Assembly: GCF_023243115.1 (NCBI RefSeq) | Contig: NZ_CP085081.1 | Location: 3,100,001 to 3,164,000, forward strand | Reading direction: 5' to 3' | Source: Sediminicoccus sp. KRV36 | Lineage (GTDB): Bacteria > Pseudomonadota > Alphaproteobacteria > Acetobacterales > Acetobacteraceae | Length of the DNA stretch: 64,000 nucleotides | Made by a program: the position numbers and the translations under genes | Shown: positions 35,185 to 44,121 of the stretch, in pieces | Layout: each line of letters begins with the position of its first letter | Position numbering within the stretch: position 1 is the stretch's first letter | Notes under the pieces: generated by a model | Told to the model about the DNA's origin: nothing | The model's input: the letters and a program-made list of their open reading frames with translations, nothing else | The model's database searches: none

Positions 35185-36053
35185 GGATCGCCATCGGCAT
35201 CGCGACGCGCGGCCGCCCGGCCATCCTGGCCGAGGTGCTGCGCGAACTCGACCGCCAGACCCGCCCGCCGGACCGCATCCTGGTCTGCCACGTGACGCCT
35301 GCCGATGTGGCCGATCTGCCGCGTGATTTTCCGGGCGTCGAATTCCTGACGGGCGAGGCCGGGCTGCCGCGCCAGCGCAACCGCATTCTGGATGCCCTGG
35401 GTGATTGCGACGCCGTGCTGTTCCTGGATGATGATTTCATCGCGGCCCCTCTTTGGCTCCAGGCGCTGCAAGCCGTGCTGACAGCGCACCCTGATTGCGC
35501 GGTGGCCACCGGCACCGTCATCGCCGATGGCGCCAAGGGGCCGGGGATCACGCCGGAGGAAGCCCGCGCGATCCTGGCTGGCGACACTCCGCCCGCCAGC
35601 CTCACCGCGGCGCATGAGCATTTCAACGGCTATGGCTGCAACATGGCGTTGCGCCTGGCCCCCATGCGGGAATACGGGCTGCGCTTCGATGAGAAGCTGC
35701 CGCTCTATGCCTGGTATGAGGATATTGACCTGACGCGCCGCCTGCTCCCGCACGGCAGGATCCTTCGCCTGGAAGCCGCGCGCGGCGTGCATCTGGGCGT
35801 GAAGCAGGGGCGTGTGCCGGGGCTGCGGCTGGGCTATTCGCAGGTGGTGAATCCCATCTACCTGGCCCGCAAGGGCAGCTTCCCCTGGTCCCACGCCATT
35901 CCATCGGCGGCGCGGCATTGCCTGATCAACCTGCTGCGCTCCTTCAATCCCGAGCCGGAAGTGGATCGCTGGGGGCGCTTCAAGGGCAATCTGCGCGGCC
36001 TGCTGGACCTGCTGACCGGGCGGGCTGATCCGGAACGGATCCTCTCCCTGTGA
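35181..36053 (+). CDS. Family 2 glycosyltransferase
   Basis: 290 aa from GTG 35181. IAIGIATRGRPAILAEVLREL and the FLDDDFIA motif define a GT-A transferase. It has the same length as the preceding transferase, but the sequences are clearly different, so this is not a recent duplication. GTGA overlaps at both ends. Confidence 0.85.
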   Translation: MRIAIGIATRGRPAILAEVLRELDRQTRPPDRILVCHVTPADVADLPRDFPGVEFLTGEAGLPRQRNRILDALGDCDAVLFLDDDFIAAPLWLQALQAVLTAHPDCAVATGTVIADGAKGPGITPEEARAILAGDTPPASLTAAHEHFNGYGCNMALRLAPMREYGLRFDEKLPLYAWYEDIDLTRRLLPHGRILRLEAARGVHLGVKQGRVPGLRLGYSQVVNPIYLARKGSFPWSHAIPSAARHCLINLLRSFNPEPEVDRWGRFKGNLRGLLDLLTGRADPERILSL

Positions 36054-36520
36054 ATCGCGCCGCCTGGCGCATCGTCACCATCCGCGAGCGGCCGGACCTT
36101 GTTCCCCTCGTCGCCAATTGGCTCTGGGATGCCTTCTGGCACCCCAATGGCCACCCGCTGGAAGAAGTGCGCGAGATCTTGCGCGAATGCACCGCGGAAG
36201 TGGGCACCCCCCAATCCTTCGTGCTGATGGCGGGCGAAGTGCCCTGCGGCACGGCCAGCTTCGTTGCCGCCGATCTCGAAATCCGCAACGAAATCGGCCC
36301 CTGGCTCGCTGGCGTCTATGTCGTGCCGGAGGCGCGCGGCCAGGGCTGCGCGCAACGCCTGATCGAGACGGTCGAGGATGCTGCCCGGGACGCCGGGCAC
36401 AATGCCTTGTTCCTCTACACGCATGACGCGCAGAAGCTTTACGCGGCCCTGGGCTGGTATGTGATCGAGGAGACGGTGGATGCGCACCGGCCGGTGAGCA
36501 TCATGCGGCGGGACCTGTAG
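36050..36520 (+). CDS. GNAT family N-acetyltransferase
   Basis: 156 aa from GTG 36050. LAGVYVVPEARGQGCAQRLIE is the acetyl-CoA binding motif A (V-x5-RGQGxAxxL), followed by LYTHDAQKLYAALGW. As the last gene of the overlapped polysaccharide block it may acetylate an amino sugar or precursor, but GNAT proteins have many roles. Confidence 0.85.
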   Translation: MNRAAWRIVTIRERPDLVPLVANWLWDAFWHPNGHPLEEVREILRECTAEVGTPQSFVLMAGEVPCGTASFVAADLEIRNEIGPWLAGVYVVPEARGQGCAQRLIETVEDAARDAGHNALFLYTHDAQKLYAALGWYVIEETVDAHRPVSIMRRDL

Positions 36521-36526
36521 CCCGCC

Positions 36527-37324
36527 TCAGGGGGCTGGCAGGAGTGCGCTGGTGCGCCCGAGCAGGCGATAGATCACGAGGCCGGTAAATTCCCGGATGG
36601 CCCATTCGGCCTGGCCCAGCCGGAAGGAAAATGGCGGGTCGAACCAGCCCTGCCCGCCCGGCGCCGTCGAGTAATTCACCGGCCAGGCCGTGATTTCCCA
36701 GCCCGCCCGGCGAAAGCAGCCCATGGAGCGCGGCATGTGGCTGGCCGAGGTGACCAGCAACCAGCGCTCGCCAGGCTTGGGTTGCAGCAGGGCGTGGGTG
36801 ATGGTCGCGTTTTCCCAGGTGTTGCGCGCCTGGTCCTCCAGGATGACGCGCGGGCCCTCCAGCCCCATCCCCGCCCAGAGTTCGCGCGCCACATCGGCCT
36901 CGGTCTTGGCTCCGGGCAGCAGCGTGCCCTGGCCGCCGCTGAAGACGATCCTCGCCTCAGGGTACAGCCGTGCGAGCGTGACGGCCTCGGTCATGCGCTC
37001 GGCCGCGCCATTCAGGGCGGGCATGCCGCGGCGCTCGGTCAGCAATTGCTCCACGGCGCCGCCCAGGATGATGATGCCATCTACGCGCGCCGGTGCCTCG
37101 GGGCGCGGAAAGCGATCCTCCAGCGGCAGGGTGAGCCAGGCGGATAAGGGCGTCACCATCACGGTCACGAACCAGCCCAGCCCCAGCAGCAACGGCCAGC
37201 GGCCCCAGCGGCGCCGGGCCAGCAGGGCACCCGCACCGACGCATGCCAGGAAAAGGGCGAAGGTATTGGGCCGGGCAAACAGCCAGAAGACTTTGGAGAC
37301 GACGAAGAGGGTATCCTCGATCAT
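36527..37324 (-). CDS. YdcF/ElyC (DUF218) family membrane protein
   Basis: 265 aa. Two N-terminal helices precede a DUF218 domain (GIIILGGAVEQ, FSGGQGTLLPG, LVTSASHMPRS). ElyC and SanA relatives influence envelope polymers and undecaprenyl-linked intermediates, which fits the neighbouring glycan genes. ATGA overlap with the GT39-type gene upstream. Confidence 0.85.
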   Translation of the reverse strand: MIEDTLFVVSKVFWLFARPNTFALFLACVGAGALLARRRWGRWPLLLGLGWFVTVMVTPLSAWLTLPLEDRFPRPEAPARVDGIIILGGAVEQLLTERRGMPALNGAAERMTEAVTLARLYPEARIVFSGGQGTLLPGAKTEADVARELWAGMGLEGPRVILEDQARNTWENATITHALLQPKPGERWLLVTSASHMPRSMGCFRRAGWEITAWPVNYSTAPGGQGWFDPPFSFRLGQAEWAIREFTGLVIYRLLGRTSALLPAP

Positions 37325-38817
37325 TCCGCTTCCACCCGCCGCCAGAGTTCCACCGAGCCGCGCACCTCAGCGAAGCTCGCCGCCAGTTCATAGCCCTCTT
37401 CCAGGGCTTCCGTCAGCATGGACATGGCGGAGGGGCGCATCGCGAACCACTCGGTCCGGTCCAGCACGATGAAGCGCGGACGGGAAGCCAGGATGCGCGC
37501 GACTTCGGCATCCGTATCCACCCCGGCAAGATTGGCGAAGCCGCCGGTCAGATGCACCGGGAAGGGAAAGCGGGTGGGCAGCCGCGCATTGGTGAGGAAG
37601 TAAACGACCGGCTGATAATTCGGCACGAAGATGGTGTCGCCCGGTTGGAGCTCATCATTCATCAGGGCCGCCATGCGCCGGGGCGTATCGGGCGCGCCGA
37701 CGGCGAAGCCGCGCGACAGCCGCGGCGCCACATCGATGGAGACGAGGTCAATCGCCACGAAGCCGGCCACCGCCGCCAGCAGCCACCGGCCCCGGGCCCC
37801 CGCGATGCGTTCGGCGAAGGCGTAGATGCCGATGGCCGCGAGCAGCGCCAGCGGCGGCAGCAAGATCAGGAAGTAGTGCGGAAAGAAGAAGCCGGGCACC
37901 GCCACGGCCAGGCTGGCGGCACCCAGCCACGCCAGGGCAAACAGCGTCAGCCGGCGCAGCGCGGGGTCCCGCCAGGGCAGGAACAGCGCCCCCAGGCTCA
38001 GCACCAGCAGCCAGCGCAGCGCGATCGCGGAGAGGGTGATGCGCCAGAACATCTGCTCCAACGGAATGCGGCCGGAGGCATATTGCAGCGGCGCGAGCAC
38101 CGTACTCTCGAACCAGATGTCGAACTCGCCGCGCAGCCAATAGAGGCCGGCCACCAGCAAGGTCGGCATCAGGCAAAGCAGGGCATAGACGGCGGCCGTC
38201 GCGAGCAGCAGGCCCCAGCGCCTTTGCCGCAGCAAAGGCCAGGCGAAGATGGCGTAGGCGAGGCAACCCTCCGGCGTCACGACCTGCTTGATCAGCAGGG
38301 CACACCCCACCAGCAGCCCCATGCCGACCAAGCGCGGCCAGACCGGCCCGCGCGCCAGAGCCAGCGCCATGCTGGAGACGACGAGCGGCGCGAAGATGAT
38401 CTCGGTGTTGGAGGCGAGCCCACCCATCAGCACGGTATGCGCCGCATAGAAAATGGCCGCCGCATAGCCTAGCCGGCGCGGGGCACCAACGACCCGGGTC
38501 AGCGCGATCAGCGCATATCCCGTGGCTGCCACGCAGAACACGCCCAGCAACCGCACCGTGAACAGGCTCTCGCCCAGCAGCAGGAAGGCACCGGCGATGA
38601 CCGCTGGCGCGCCGGGCGGATGCATGTCCCAAACGCCGGAGAAGGGCCAGTTCCCGCGCAACCACTCCCGCGCCTGGAGGATGTAGAGCGTCTCGTCCCA
38701 GTCAATCACCGAAGGCAGGAAAGAGGCCCAGCGGATGACGGCCACGGCCAGCGGAAGCAACGCCAAGGCGATGAGCCAGCGGTGATGCGGCAGGCGCGTG
38801 GAAAATTCAGCGGACAT
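37321..38817 (-). CDS. GT39/ArnT-like membrane glycosyltransferase
   Basis: 498 aa with about 11 helices. The first periplasmic loop contains SVIDWDETLYILQAREWLRG, with the acidic D-x-D/E catalytic site of polyprenyl-phosphate-sugar dependent GT-C enzymes. It would transfer a sugar from a lipid carrier to a periplasmic acceptor. Coupled to the YdcF gene. Confidence 0.82.
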   Translation of the reverse strand: MSAEFSTRLPHHRWLIALALLPLAVAVIRWASFLPSVIDWDETLYILQAREWLRGNWPFSGVWDMHPPGAPAVIAGAFLLLGESLFTVRLLGVFCVAATGYALIALTRVVGAPRRLGYAAAIFYAAHTVLMGGLASNTEIIFAPLVVSSMALALARGPVWPRLVGMGLLVGCALLIKQVVTPEGCLAYAIFAWPLLRQRRWGLLLATAAVYALLCLMPTLLVAGLYWLRGEFDIWFESTVLAPLQYASGRIPLEQMFWRITLSAIALRWLLVLSLGALFLPWRDPALRRLTLFALAWLGAASLAVAVPGFFFPHYFLILLPPLALLAAIGIYAFAERIAGARGRWLLAAVAGFVAIDLVSIDVAPRLSRGFAVGAPDTPRRMAALMNDELQPGDTIFVPNYQPVVYFLTNARLPTRFPFPVHLTGGFANLAGVDTDAEVARILASRPRFIVLDRTEWFAMRPSAMSMLTEALEEGYELAASFAEVRGSVELWRRVEAE

Positions 38818-38865
38818 GGGTTCCCATTGGCCCCAAGCGCGCCGGGCCGCAACCTCGGCGGCGGC

Positions 38866-39789
38866 TCACCGCTTCAGTCCCAGCTGGACTTCCCGCCACC
38901 AGATGTAGAGACCCGACCCGACCAGGATCAGGATGCCCATGCCGTCCCATCCATCCGGCGCCTCCGCCCAGATCAGCGCGCCCAGCAATGTGGTCCAGAT
39001 GATGCCTGAGTATTCGAAGGGCGCCACCAGGGTGGGCTCGCCCGAGCGGTAGGCATCGGTCATCAGCAATTGCGCCAGGGCCGAGACGATGCCGATCCCC
39101 AGCAGGAGCAGCCACTGCCACGCACTCGGCCAGATCCAGACCGGCAAGCTGGCGGAAAACGCAACGAAGGAGGAGCCGACGGCGAACCAGAGCACGATGG
39201 AAACGCCACTCTCCCCCGCCTCGCCCATGCGGCGGATGGTGATCATGGCCAGCGCCCAGGCCAGGGCCGCCACCAGCACGATCAGGCTCGGCACCACTTC
39301 GGCGGCGCCCGCGCCAAAGGGGCGCACCATCATCAGAACACCCAGGAAACCGATCACCACGGCGCTGCCCCGCCGCCAGCCCACGCGCTCGCCCAGCAAC
39401 GGCACGGCCAGCAGTGTCAGGAATAGCGGCATGGTGAAGCCCAGCGCCGTGACGGTGGCGAGCGGCATGGTGGAATAGCCGTAGAAGGCGCCCCCCATCC
39501 CGACCAGGCCAAACAGAGTGCGCCAGGCGTGCCCCATGGGGTTGGTGGTCCGCAGCGCGCCCCAGCCCCCTGCCTGGCGCAGCAGAGGCAGCAGCACCGG
39601 GAAGGCAAAGAGGCTGCGGAACAGCACGAGCTGCGCCAGCGGCACCGCGCCATCCAGCGCCTTCACGCAGGAGGCGGCCAGGGCAAAGAGGATGGCCGCC
39701 GCCAGGATGGAGAATACCGCGCGGCGGCGATTGGCCCGCGTGGCAGCGGGCAGCGCCGCCTTCTGAGAAATTTGCAAGCTCTGGCTCAT
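38866..39789 (-). CDS. EamA/DMT family transporter
   Basis: 307 aa with ten helices in two EamA repeats (MGHAWRTLFGLVGMGGAFYG, PFEYSGIIWTTLLGALIW). It is a different subgroup from the EamA protein at 20026. Divergent from the NUDIX gene with 37 bp between starts. Substrate unknown. Confidence 0.85.
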   Translation of the reverse strand: MSQSLQISQKAALPAATRANRRRAVFSILAAAILFALAASCVKALDGAVPLAQLVLFRSLFAFPVLLPLLRQAGGWGALRTTNPMGHAWRTLFGLVGMGGAFYGYSTMPLATVTALGFTMPLFLTLLAVPLLGERVGWRRGSAVVIGFLGVLMMVRPFGAGAAEVVPSLIVLVAALAWALAMITIRRMGEAGESGVSIVLWFAVGSSFVAFSASLPVWIWPSAWQWLLLLGIGIVSALAQLLMTDAYRSGEPTLVAPFEYSGIIWTTLLGALIWAEAPDGWDGMGILILVGSGLYIWWREVQLGLKR

Positions 39790-39826
39790 GGACGCGCGTG
39801 AGGCGCGAGGTTACGGTCCCCGCGAC

Positions 39827-40486
39827 ATGAGCGCCATACCTCCCAAGGATCGGCCACCCAAGGCTCCGCCCATCCCGCCTTATCCCGGCCTCGAAATCCG
39901 CGCCGATGAGGTGGTCTGGGCCGGCCGCTTTCCCTTGCAGCGCGTGCGCTTCACCTATGAGCGTTTCGATGGCGCGCGCTCGTCTGAACTCATTTGGGAG
40001 TTGTGGCGGCGCAGCGGCGGGGTGGCCATGCTGCCCTACGACCCCTGGTCGGACCGGCTGGCATTGATCGAGCAGTTCCGCCTGCCCGTGCATGCGGCCG
40101 GCCTGCCGCCCATCCACACCGAATGCGTGGCGGGCCTGCTGGAGCCCGGCGAGGAGCCCGAAGCCGCCGCCCGCCGGGAAGCGCTGGAGGAAGCGGGCGT
40201 CACGCCCGACCTCGTCGAGCATATCGGCCGCTATATGCTGATGCAGGGCGGCTGCGACGAGCTGATGCAGCTCTATTGCGGCCGCGCCCGCCTGCCGGAG
40301 CAGCCCGCCCCCGGCACGCATGGTCTGATGCATGAGGGCGAGGATATCCGCCTGCTCATCATGCCGGCCGAGGACGCCTTCGCCATGCTGGACCGCAACG
40401 CCATCCAGAACGCCACCTGCGCCCTCACTCTTTTCTGGCTGCGCCAGCACCGCGCCCGCCTGCGCACCGAATGGACCCGCGAATGA
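39827..40486 (+). CDS. NUDIX hydrolase (ADP-ribose pyrophosphatase-like)
   Basis: 219 aa from ATG 39827. A complete Nudix box spans residues 103-125 (G-x5-E-x7-RE-x2-EE-x-G). The N-terminal strand region and VAMLPYDPWSDRLALIEQFR match NudF/TrgB-type ADP-ribose pyrophosphatases. It removes ADP-ribose or related sugar nucleotides. First gene of a four-gene overlapped operon. Confidence 0.88.
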   Translation: MSAIPPKDRPPKAPPIPPYPGLEIRADEVVWAGRFPLQRVRFTYERFDGARSSELIWELWRRSGGVAMLPYDPWSDRLALIEQFRLPVHAAGLPPIHTECVAGLLEPGEEPEAAARREALEEAGVTPDLVEHIGRYMLMQGGCDELMQLYCGRARLPEQPAPGTHGLMHEGEDIRLLIMPAEDAFAMLDRNAIQNATCALTLFWLRQHRARLRTEWTRE

Positions 40487-41202
40487 CCGAGACCTTGTTC
40501 CGTGACGATGCCTATCTGCGCGAAGTGACCGCGCGCGTCCTCAGCGCCGATGGCGCTGGCGTGATCACCGACCGCAGCAATTTCTACCCGCGCGCCGGCG
40601 GCCAGCCAGGAGATTCCGGCATGCTTCGCTGGCCAAGCGGCGAGGCCGTGATCATCGAAGCCGCCAAGGCCGAGGCGGACGCCATCCTGCACCGCCTGCC
40701 GGAGGGCAGCGCCCTGCCCCCGCCTGGCAGCGAGGTGACACTCACGCTCGATTGGGAGCGCCGCCACCGCCACATGCGCATGCACACCACGCTGCACCTG
40801 CTGTGCAGCCTGATCCCCGGCGCCGGCGTGACCGGCGGGCAGATCGGCGCCGACAAATCGCGCCTCGATTTCGACCTGGCCGAGCCACCCACGAAGGAAT
40901 CGCTGACGGAGCGGCTGAACGCCCTGATCGCCGGGAACCACGCGATCAGCGAGACCTGGATCACGGAAGCCGAACTCGACGCCAATCCTGGGCTGGTGCG
41001 CACGCTGTCGGTCCAGCCGCCGCGTGGTGCGGGGCGGGTGCGCCTGGTGCGGATCGGCCCCCTGGAAGCACCGGTGGATTTGCAGCCCTGTGGCGGCACG
41101 CATGTGGCCGCCACAGGCGAAATCGGCCGCGTGGAAGTGCTCAAGCTCGAAAACAAGGGGCGGCAAAATCGCCGCATCAGCATCGCCCTGGTGGAGGAAT
41201 GA
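40483..41202 (+). CDS. Alanyl-tRNA editing protein (AlaX family)
   Basis: 239 aa from ATG 40483 in an ATGA overlap. FYPRAGGQPGDSG, zinc ligands H101-x3-H105 and C203-x3-H207 (CGGTH) reproduce the AlaRS editing domain without the synthetase. It hydrolyses Ser- or Gly-tRNA(Ala) in trans. Its placement next to sulfur amino-acid genes is unusual. Confidence 0.9.
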   Translation: MTETLFRDDAYLREVTARVLSADGAGVITDRSNFYPRAGGQPGDSGMLRWPSGEAVIIEAAKAEADAILHRLPEGSALPPPGSEVTLTLDWERRHRHMRMHTTLHLLCSLIPGAGVTGGQIGADKSRLDFDLAEPPTKESLTERLNALIAGNHAISETWITEAELDANPGLVRTLSVQPPRGAGRVRLVRIGPLEAPVDLQPCGGTHVAATGEIGRVEVLKLENKGRQNRRISIALVEE

Positions 41203-42044
41203 TCTTGGAACATCTGGTCAGCACGGATTGGCTCGCCGCACAGCTTGGCGCGGCCGATCTGCTGGTGTTCGACACCACGAAATACCTGCCGAACGAGCCG
41301 CATGACGGTGCGACGAAATTCGCCGAGGCGCATATCCCCGGCGCGCATTTCTTCGACCTCGATGTCGTGGCGGACCCGGACGCGACGCTGCCGCATATGA
41401 TCCCGAGTGCGGCGCGCTTTGAGAAGCTCATGGGCGCCATGGGCGTCACCAACGCCACCCGCGTGGTGTTCTACGACCAGAAGGGGCTGCAATCCTCGGC
41501 GCGGGGTTGGTGGCTCATGCGGTTGTTTGGCCATGAGAAGGCGGCCGTGCTGGATGGTGGCCTGCCCAAATGGCTGCGCGAGGGGCGGCCCGTCGCCTCG
41601 GGCACGCCGGTTGCGCCACAGCCCGCGCGCTACGTCGCTGATTTCGTGGCGGGCCGTGTGTTCGGCATCGGCGATATCAAGCGCGTGCTGGCCGATAAAT
41701 CGGCGCTGGTGCTGGACGCCCGCGCCGCCGGCCGCTTCCACGGCACCGCACCGGAGCCCCGCGCCGGCCTGCCCTCCGGCCACATGCCCGGGGCTTCGAA
41801 TATCCCGTTCAATGAGCTCTTTGCCGCTGACGGCACCATGCTGCCGCCCGAGGCGCTGCGCGCACGCTTCGCCGCGGCCGGGGCCGACGCCTCACCCGCC
41901 CTGGTGACCAGCTGCGGCACGGGTGTCACCGCCTGCATCCTCACCCTCGGCGCGGTCCGCGCCGGGCTGCCCGAACCCGCCGTCTATGACGGCTCCTGGA
42001 CCGAATGGGCGAGCCGCCCCGAAACCGTGAAAGCGACCTCCTGA
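41199..42044 (+). CDS. sseA: 3-mercaptopyruvate sulfurtransferase
   Basis: 281 aa with two rhodanese domains. The active-site loop C239-GTGVTA resembles the CG[S/T]GVTA of mercaptopyruvate sulfurtransferases rather than the CRKGVT of thiosulfate enzymes; the N-terminal domain lacks a catalytic Cys as usual. It transfers sulfur from mercaptopyruvate to thiol acceptors. Overlaps AlaX by four bases and MetC by one. Confidence 0.88.
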   Translation: MILEHLVSTDWLAAQLGAADLLVFDTTKYLPNEPHDGATKFAEAHIPGAHFFDLDVVADPDATLPHMIPSAARFEKLMGAMGVTNATRVVFYDQKGLQSSARGWWLMRLFGHEKAAVLDGGLPKWLREGRPVASGTPVAPQPARYVADFVAGRVFGIGDIKRVLADKSALVLDARAAGRFHGTAPEPRAGLPSGHMPGASNIPFNELFAADGTMLPPEALRARFAAAGADASPALVTSCGTGVTACILTLGAVRAGLPEPAVYDGSWTEWASRPETVKATS

Positions 42045-43234
42045 TGCCAGACACCCACTCCAACACCTTCGGCTTCTCCACCCGCATGAGCCATGCGGGC
42101 CGCGAGGGCGTGCGCATCCACGGCTTCGTGAATCCCGGCGTGCATCGCGGCTCGACCGTGCTGTTCCCCAATTGCGAAGCGCGTCGGGACGGCGCGGCCA
42201 AGCGCTACGAACAATTCATGACCTACGGTACGCAGGGTGGCCCCACCCATTACGCGCTGGAGGATGTGATCGCCGAGATCGAGGGCGGCACGCGCTGCAC
42301 CATCGTCGGCACCGGCCTGGCCGCCGTGGTGGTGCCCCTGCTCGCCTATCTCAAGGCGGGTGATCACTGCCTGATGCCCGACAGCGTCTATGGCCCGGCG
42401 CGCAACATCGCCAACACCATGATGAAGGGCTGGGGCATCGAGACGACCTTCTACGACCCCTGCGTGGATGAAGCCGGCATGGCCGCGCTGATCAAGCCCA
42501 ACACCAAGGTCGTCTATACCGAGAGCCCCGGCTCCCACACCTTCGAAATCCAGGACATCCCGGCCATCGCCCGCGCCGCACATGCACGCGGCTGCAAGGT
42601 GATGATGGACAACACCTGGGGCATCCATACCTTCCAGCCCTTCGTGCATGGCGTGGATATCTCGATCCAGGCCCTCACCAAATATGTCGGCGGGCATTCC
42701 GATATCCTGCTGGGCAGCGTGACCGTGAACAGCGAGGAGGATCACCTGATCGTCCGTGCCGCCGCCTCCACCATGGGTCATTATGCCAGCCCGGATGATG
42801 TCTGGCTGGCGCTGCGCGGCGTGCGCACCATGGCCATGCGCCTCAAGGTCCAGGAGGCCGCCAGCATCGAGGTGGCGAAGTGGCTGGAGGCGCAGCCGCA
42901 GGTGAAGCAGGTGATGCATCCGGCCCTGCCCTCCCATCCGCAGCACGCCCTGTTCAAGCGCGATTTCAACGGCGGATGCAGCCTGTTCGGCATCGTGCTC
43001 GATGCGAAATACACGCAGGAGGACATGTTCCGCTTCATCAACGCCCTGACGCTCTATGGCATCGGCGCGAGCTGGGGCGGCTATGAAAGCCTGGCGCTGC
43101 CGACCACCGGCTTCATCAACCGCACCGCCGGGACAGGCGATTTCGGCGGGCAGATGGTGCGCATCCATATCGGGCTTGAGGATGTGAAGGACCTGATCGC
43201 CGACCTGGCGCAGGGATTGCGGGTTCTGGGCTGA
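42044..43234 (+). CDS. metC: Cystathionine beta-lyase
   Basis: 396 aa, PLP-dependent Cys/Met metabolism family. K213 in LTKYVGGHSD forms the internal aldimine; GTGLAAVVVPLLAYLKAGDH and SVYGPARNIA are typical of the bacterial MetC branch. It cleaves cystathionine to homocysteine, pyruvate and ammonia. Last gene of the operon and the last clearly chromosomal gene before the prophage. Confidence 0.9.
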   Translation: MPDTHSNTFGFSTRMSHAGREGVRIHGFVNPGVHRGSTVLFPNCEARRDGAAKRYEQFMTYGTQGGPTHYALEDVIAEIEGGTRCTIVGTGLAAVVVPLLAYLKAGDHCLMPDSVYGPARNIANTMMKGWGIETTFYDPCVDEAGMAALIKPNTKVVYTESPGSHTFEIQDIPAIARAAHARGCKVMMDNTWGIHTFQPFVHGVDISIQALTKYVGGHSDILLGSVTVNSEEDHLIVRAAASTMGHYASPDDVWLALRGVRTMAMRLKVQEAASIEVAKWLEAQPQVKQVMHPALPSHPQHALFKRDFNGGCSLFGIVLDAKYTQEDMFRFINALTLYGIGASWGGYESLALPTTGFINRTAGTGDFGGQMVRIHIGLEDVKDLIADLAQGLRVLG

Positions 43235-43249
43235 TCGAAAGACCTGACA

Positions 43250-43321
43250 GGGCTGCCCTGCGAGCCGGAAGCAGGGCAGCCCCGGCATGAAGGAAGCCGG
43301 CACAGCGCAAGCTGGCCGGCT
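43250..43321 (+). terminator. Two hairpins after metC
   Basis: GGGCTGCCCTG/CAGGGCAGCCC makes an 11-bp stem with an 11-base loop (43250-43282). AGCCGGC-A-CAGC-GCAA-GCTG-GCCGGCT makes an 11-bp stem with one bulged A and a GCAA tetraloop (43295-43321). No T-run follows either. Position after a four-gene operon suggests termination. Confidence 0.6.
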
Positions 43322-43350
43322 GAGCCTACGTCTGATGGGTGATATGGAGT

Positions 43351-43369
43351 TGGCGCACCCGGAAGGACT
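43351..43369 (-). other. Putative prophage attachment remnant: tRNA 3' end
   Basis: Read on the minus strand this is AGTCCTTCCGGGTGCGCCA: the last T-loop bases, the T-stem 3' strand, a 7-base acceptor strand CGGGTGC, discriminator G and CCA. The bases further upstream do not form the rest of a tRNA, so it is a 3' fragment only. The orientation, with CCA pointing at metC, is what integration into the 3' end of a minus-strand tRNA leaves at the far end. Confidence 0.65.
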
Positions 43370-43473
43370 GCAATTTGCGTTTCTTTTCAGGCTCTTGAGA
43401 CTTCCAACCCCGCTTTGATGGCCCATCCGAATCAATGACTTAGGAGCCGTTTTCCAACCCTCAGAGGGCGGTT

Positions 43474-43668
43474 TCAGACTTGCTTGCCACGGGCGGCCTC
43501 CATGATTTTGGCCCAAACCCGATTGCGGCGGGCTTCGTCGTGGTTTCCCTCGCGGAGGTGGTATGCCTCCGCCTCGGCGTGCGATAGCTCGCGTGGCCCA
43601 AGCCAGCCCCTCATCACAATTCGCATGGGCGGGGCTTCGATGGTGGTTCCAGACTGGTCATTCGACAT
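43474..43668 (-). CDS. Hypothetical small phage protein
   Basis: 64 aa from ATG 43668, which has AGGAG eight bases upstream; an earlier in-frame Met at 43716 lies inside the preceding gene. The charged C-terminal half (SHAEAEAYHLREGNHDEARRN) looks helical. It overlaps the preceding gene by 11 bases. No known family recognised. Last gene before the attachment site. Confidence 0.6.
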   Translation of the reverse strand: MSNDQSGTTIEAPPMRIVMRGWLGPRELSHAEAEAYHLREGNHDEARRNRVWAKIMEAARGKQV

Positions 43669-43894
43669 TGGCAGGCTCCTCGGCAACGAAGTCGTAAAGA
43701 ACCCCATCATCGTCATCCATCAGGTAATGCGCCCCCTCGGCGCACTCGACGTAAAGACCCTCTGCGTCCTGCTTCACGACGCATCGCGCCCCGTGATCAA
43801 GGCACATCCCGTCCGCTACGGTGAACCCCGTGTCGCAGCGCAGCGTGTCGCCGGCCTTGATTGCGGCCAGCTTGGTGGTTTGTTGGTCGCTCAT
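43658..43894 (-). CDS. Hypothetical small acidic phage protein
   Basis: 78 aa, acidic, with GDTLRCD and a terminal HYLMDDDDGVLYDFVAEEP stretch. Three cysteines occur, but no clear zinc motif. GAGGGGA precedes the ATG. It overlaps both neighbours. Function unknown; the size and beta-rich composition fit small phage regulators. Confidence 0.6.
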   Translation of the reverse strand: MSDQQTTKLAAIKAGDTLRCDTGFTVADGMCLDHGARCVVKQDAEGLYVECAEGAHYLMDDDDGVLYDFVAEEPANVE

Positions 43895-44121
43895 GCGCCC
43901 ATTCCCCTCATCGCCTTTCGGACCTCATCAGCCGCGTTCTGGAGGCAGTCACTGGCGAAGTCGTCCCGCGTGCAAAGCTGGGCACTTTGAAGCGCCGCCA
44001 GCGCATCCAGGGCATGACGCAGCCCGTCAATCTGGACGCTGCACAGCGCCAGCGGAGGGCATTCGGCATAGCCGTCCGACTTGCCGCCATCGGGCTCGGT
44101 GGTTTCAGTCTTCTCGTTCAT
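43891..44121 (-). CDS. Hypothetical small phage protein
   Basis: 76 aa, predicted mostly helical (LRHALDALAALQSAQL, LQNAADEVRKAMRGM). AGGAG lies seven bases before the ATG. ATGA overlaps join it to the recombinase-like gene upstream and the acidic protein downstream. No family recognised. Confidence 0.6.
   Translation of the reverse strand: MNEKTETTEPDGGKSDGYAECPPLALCSVQIDGLRHALDALAALQSAQLCTRDDFASDCLQNAADEVRKAMRGMGA

Noticed and set aside
43351-43430. Complete tRNA gene at the prophage boundary
   Set aside because: Only the 3' part matches; no D-arm, anticodon arm or 5' acceptor strand can be folded.
43402-43460. TTCCAACCC repeated at 43402 and 43452
   Set aside because: Nine bases only, single repetition; could be chance.
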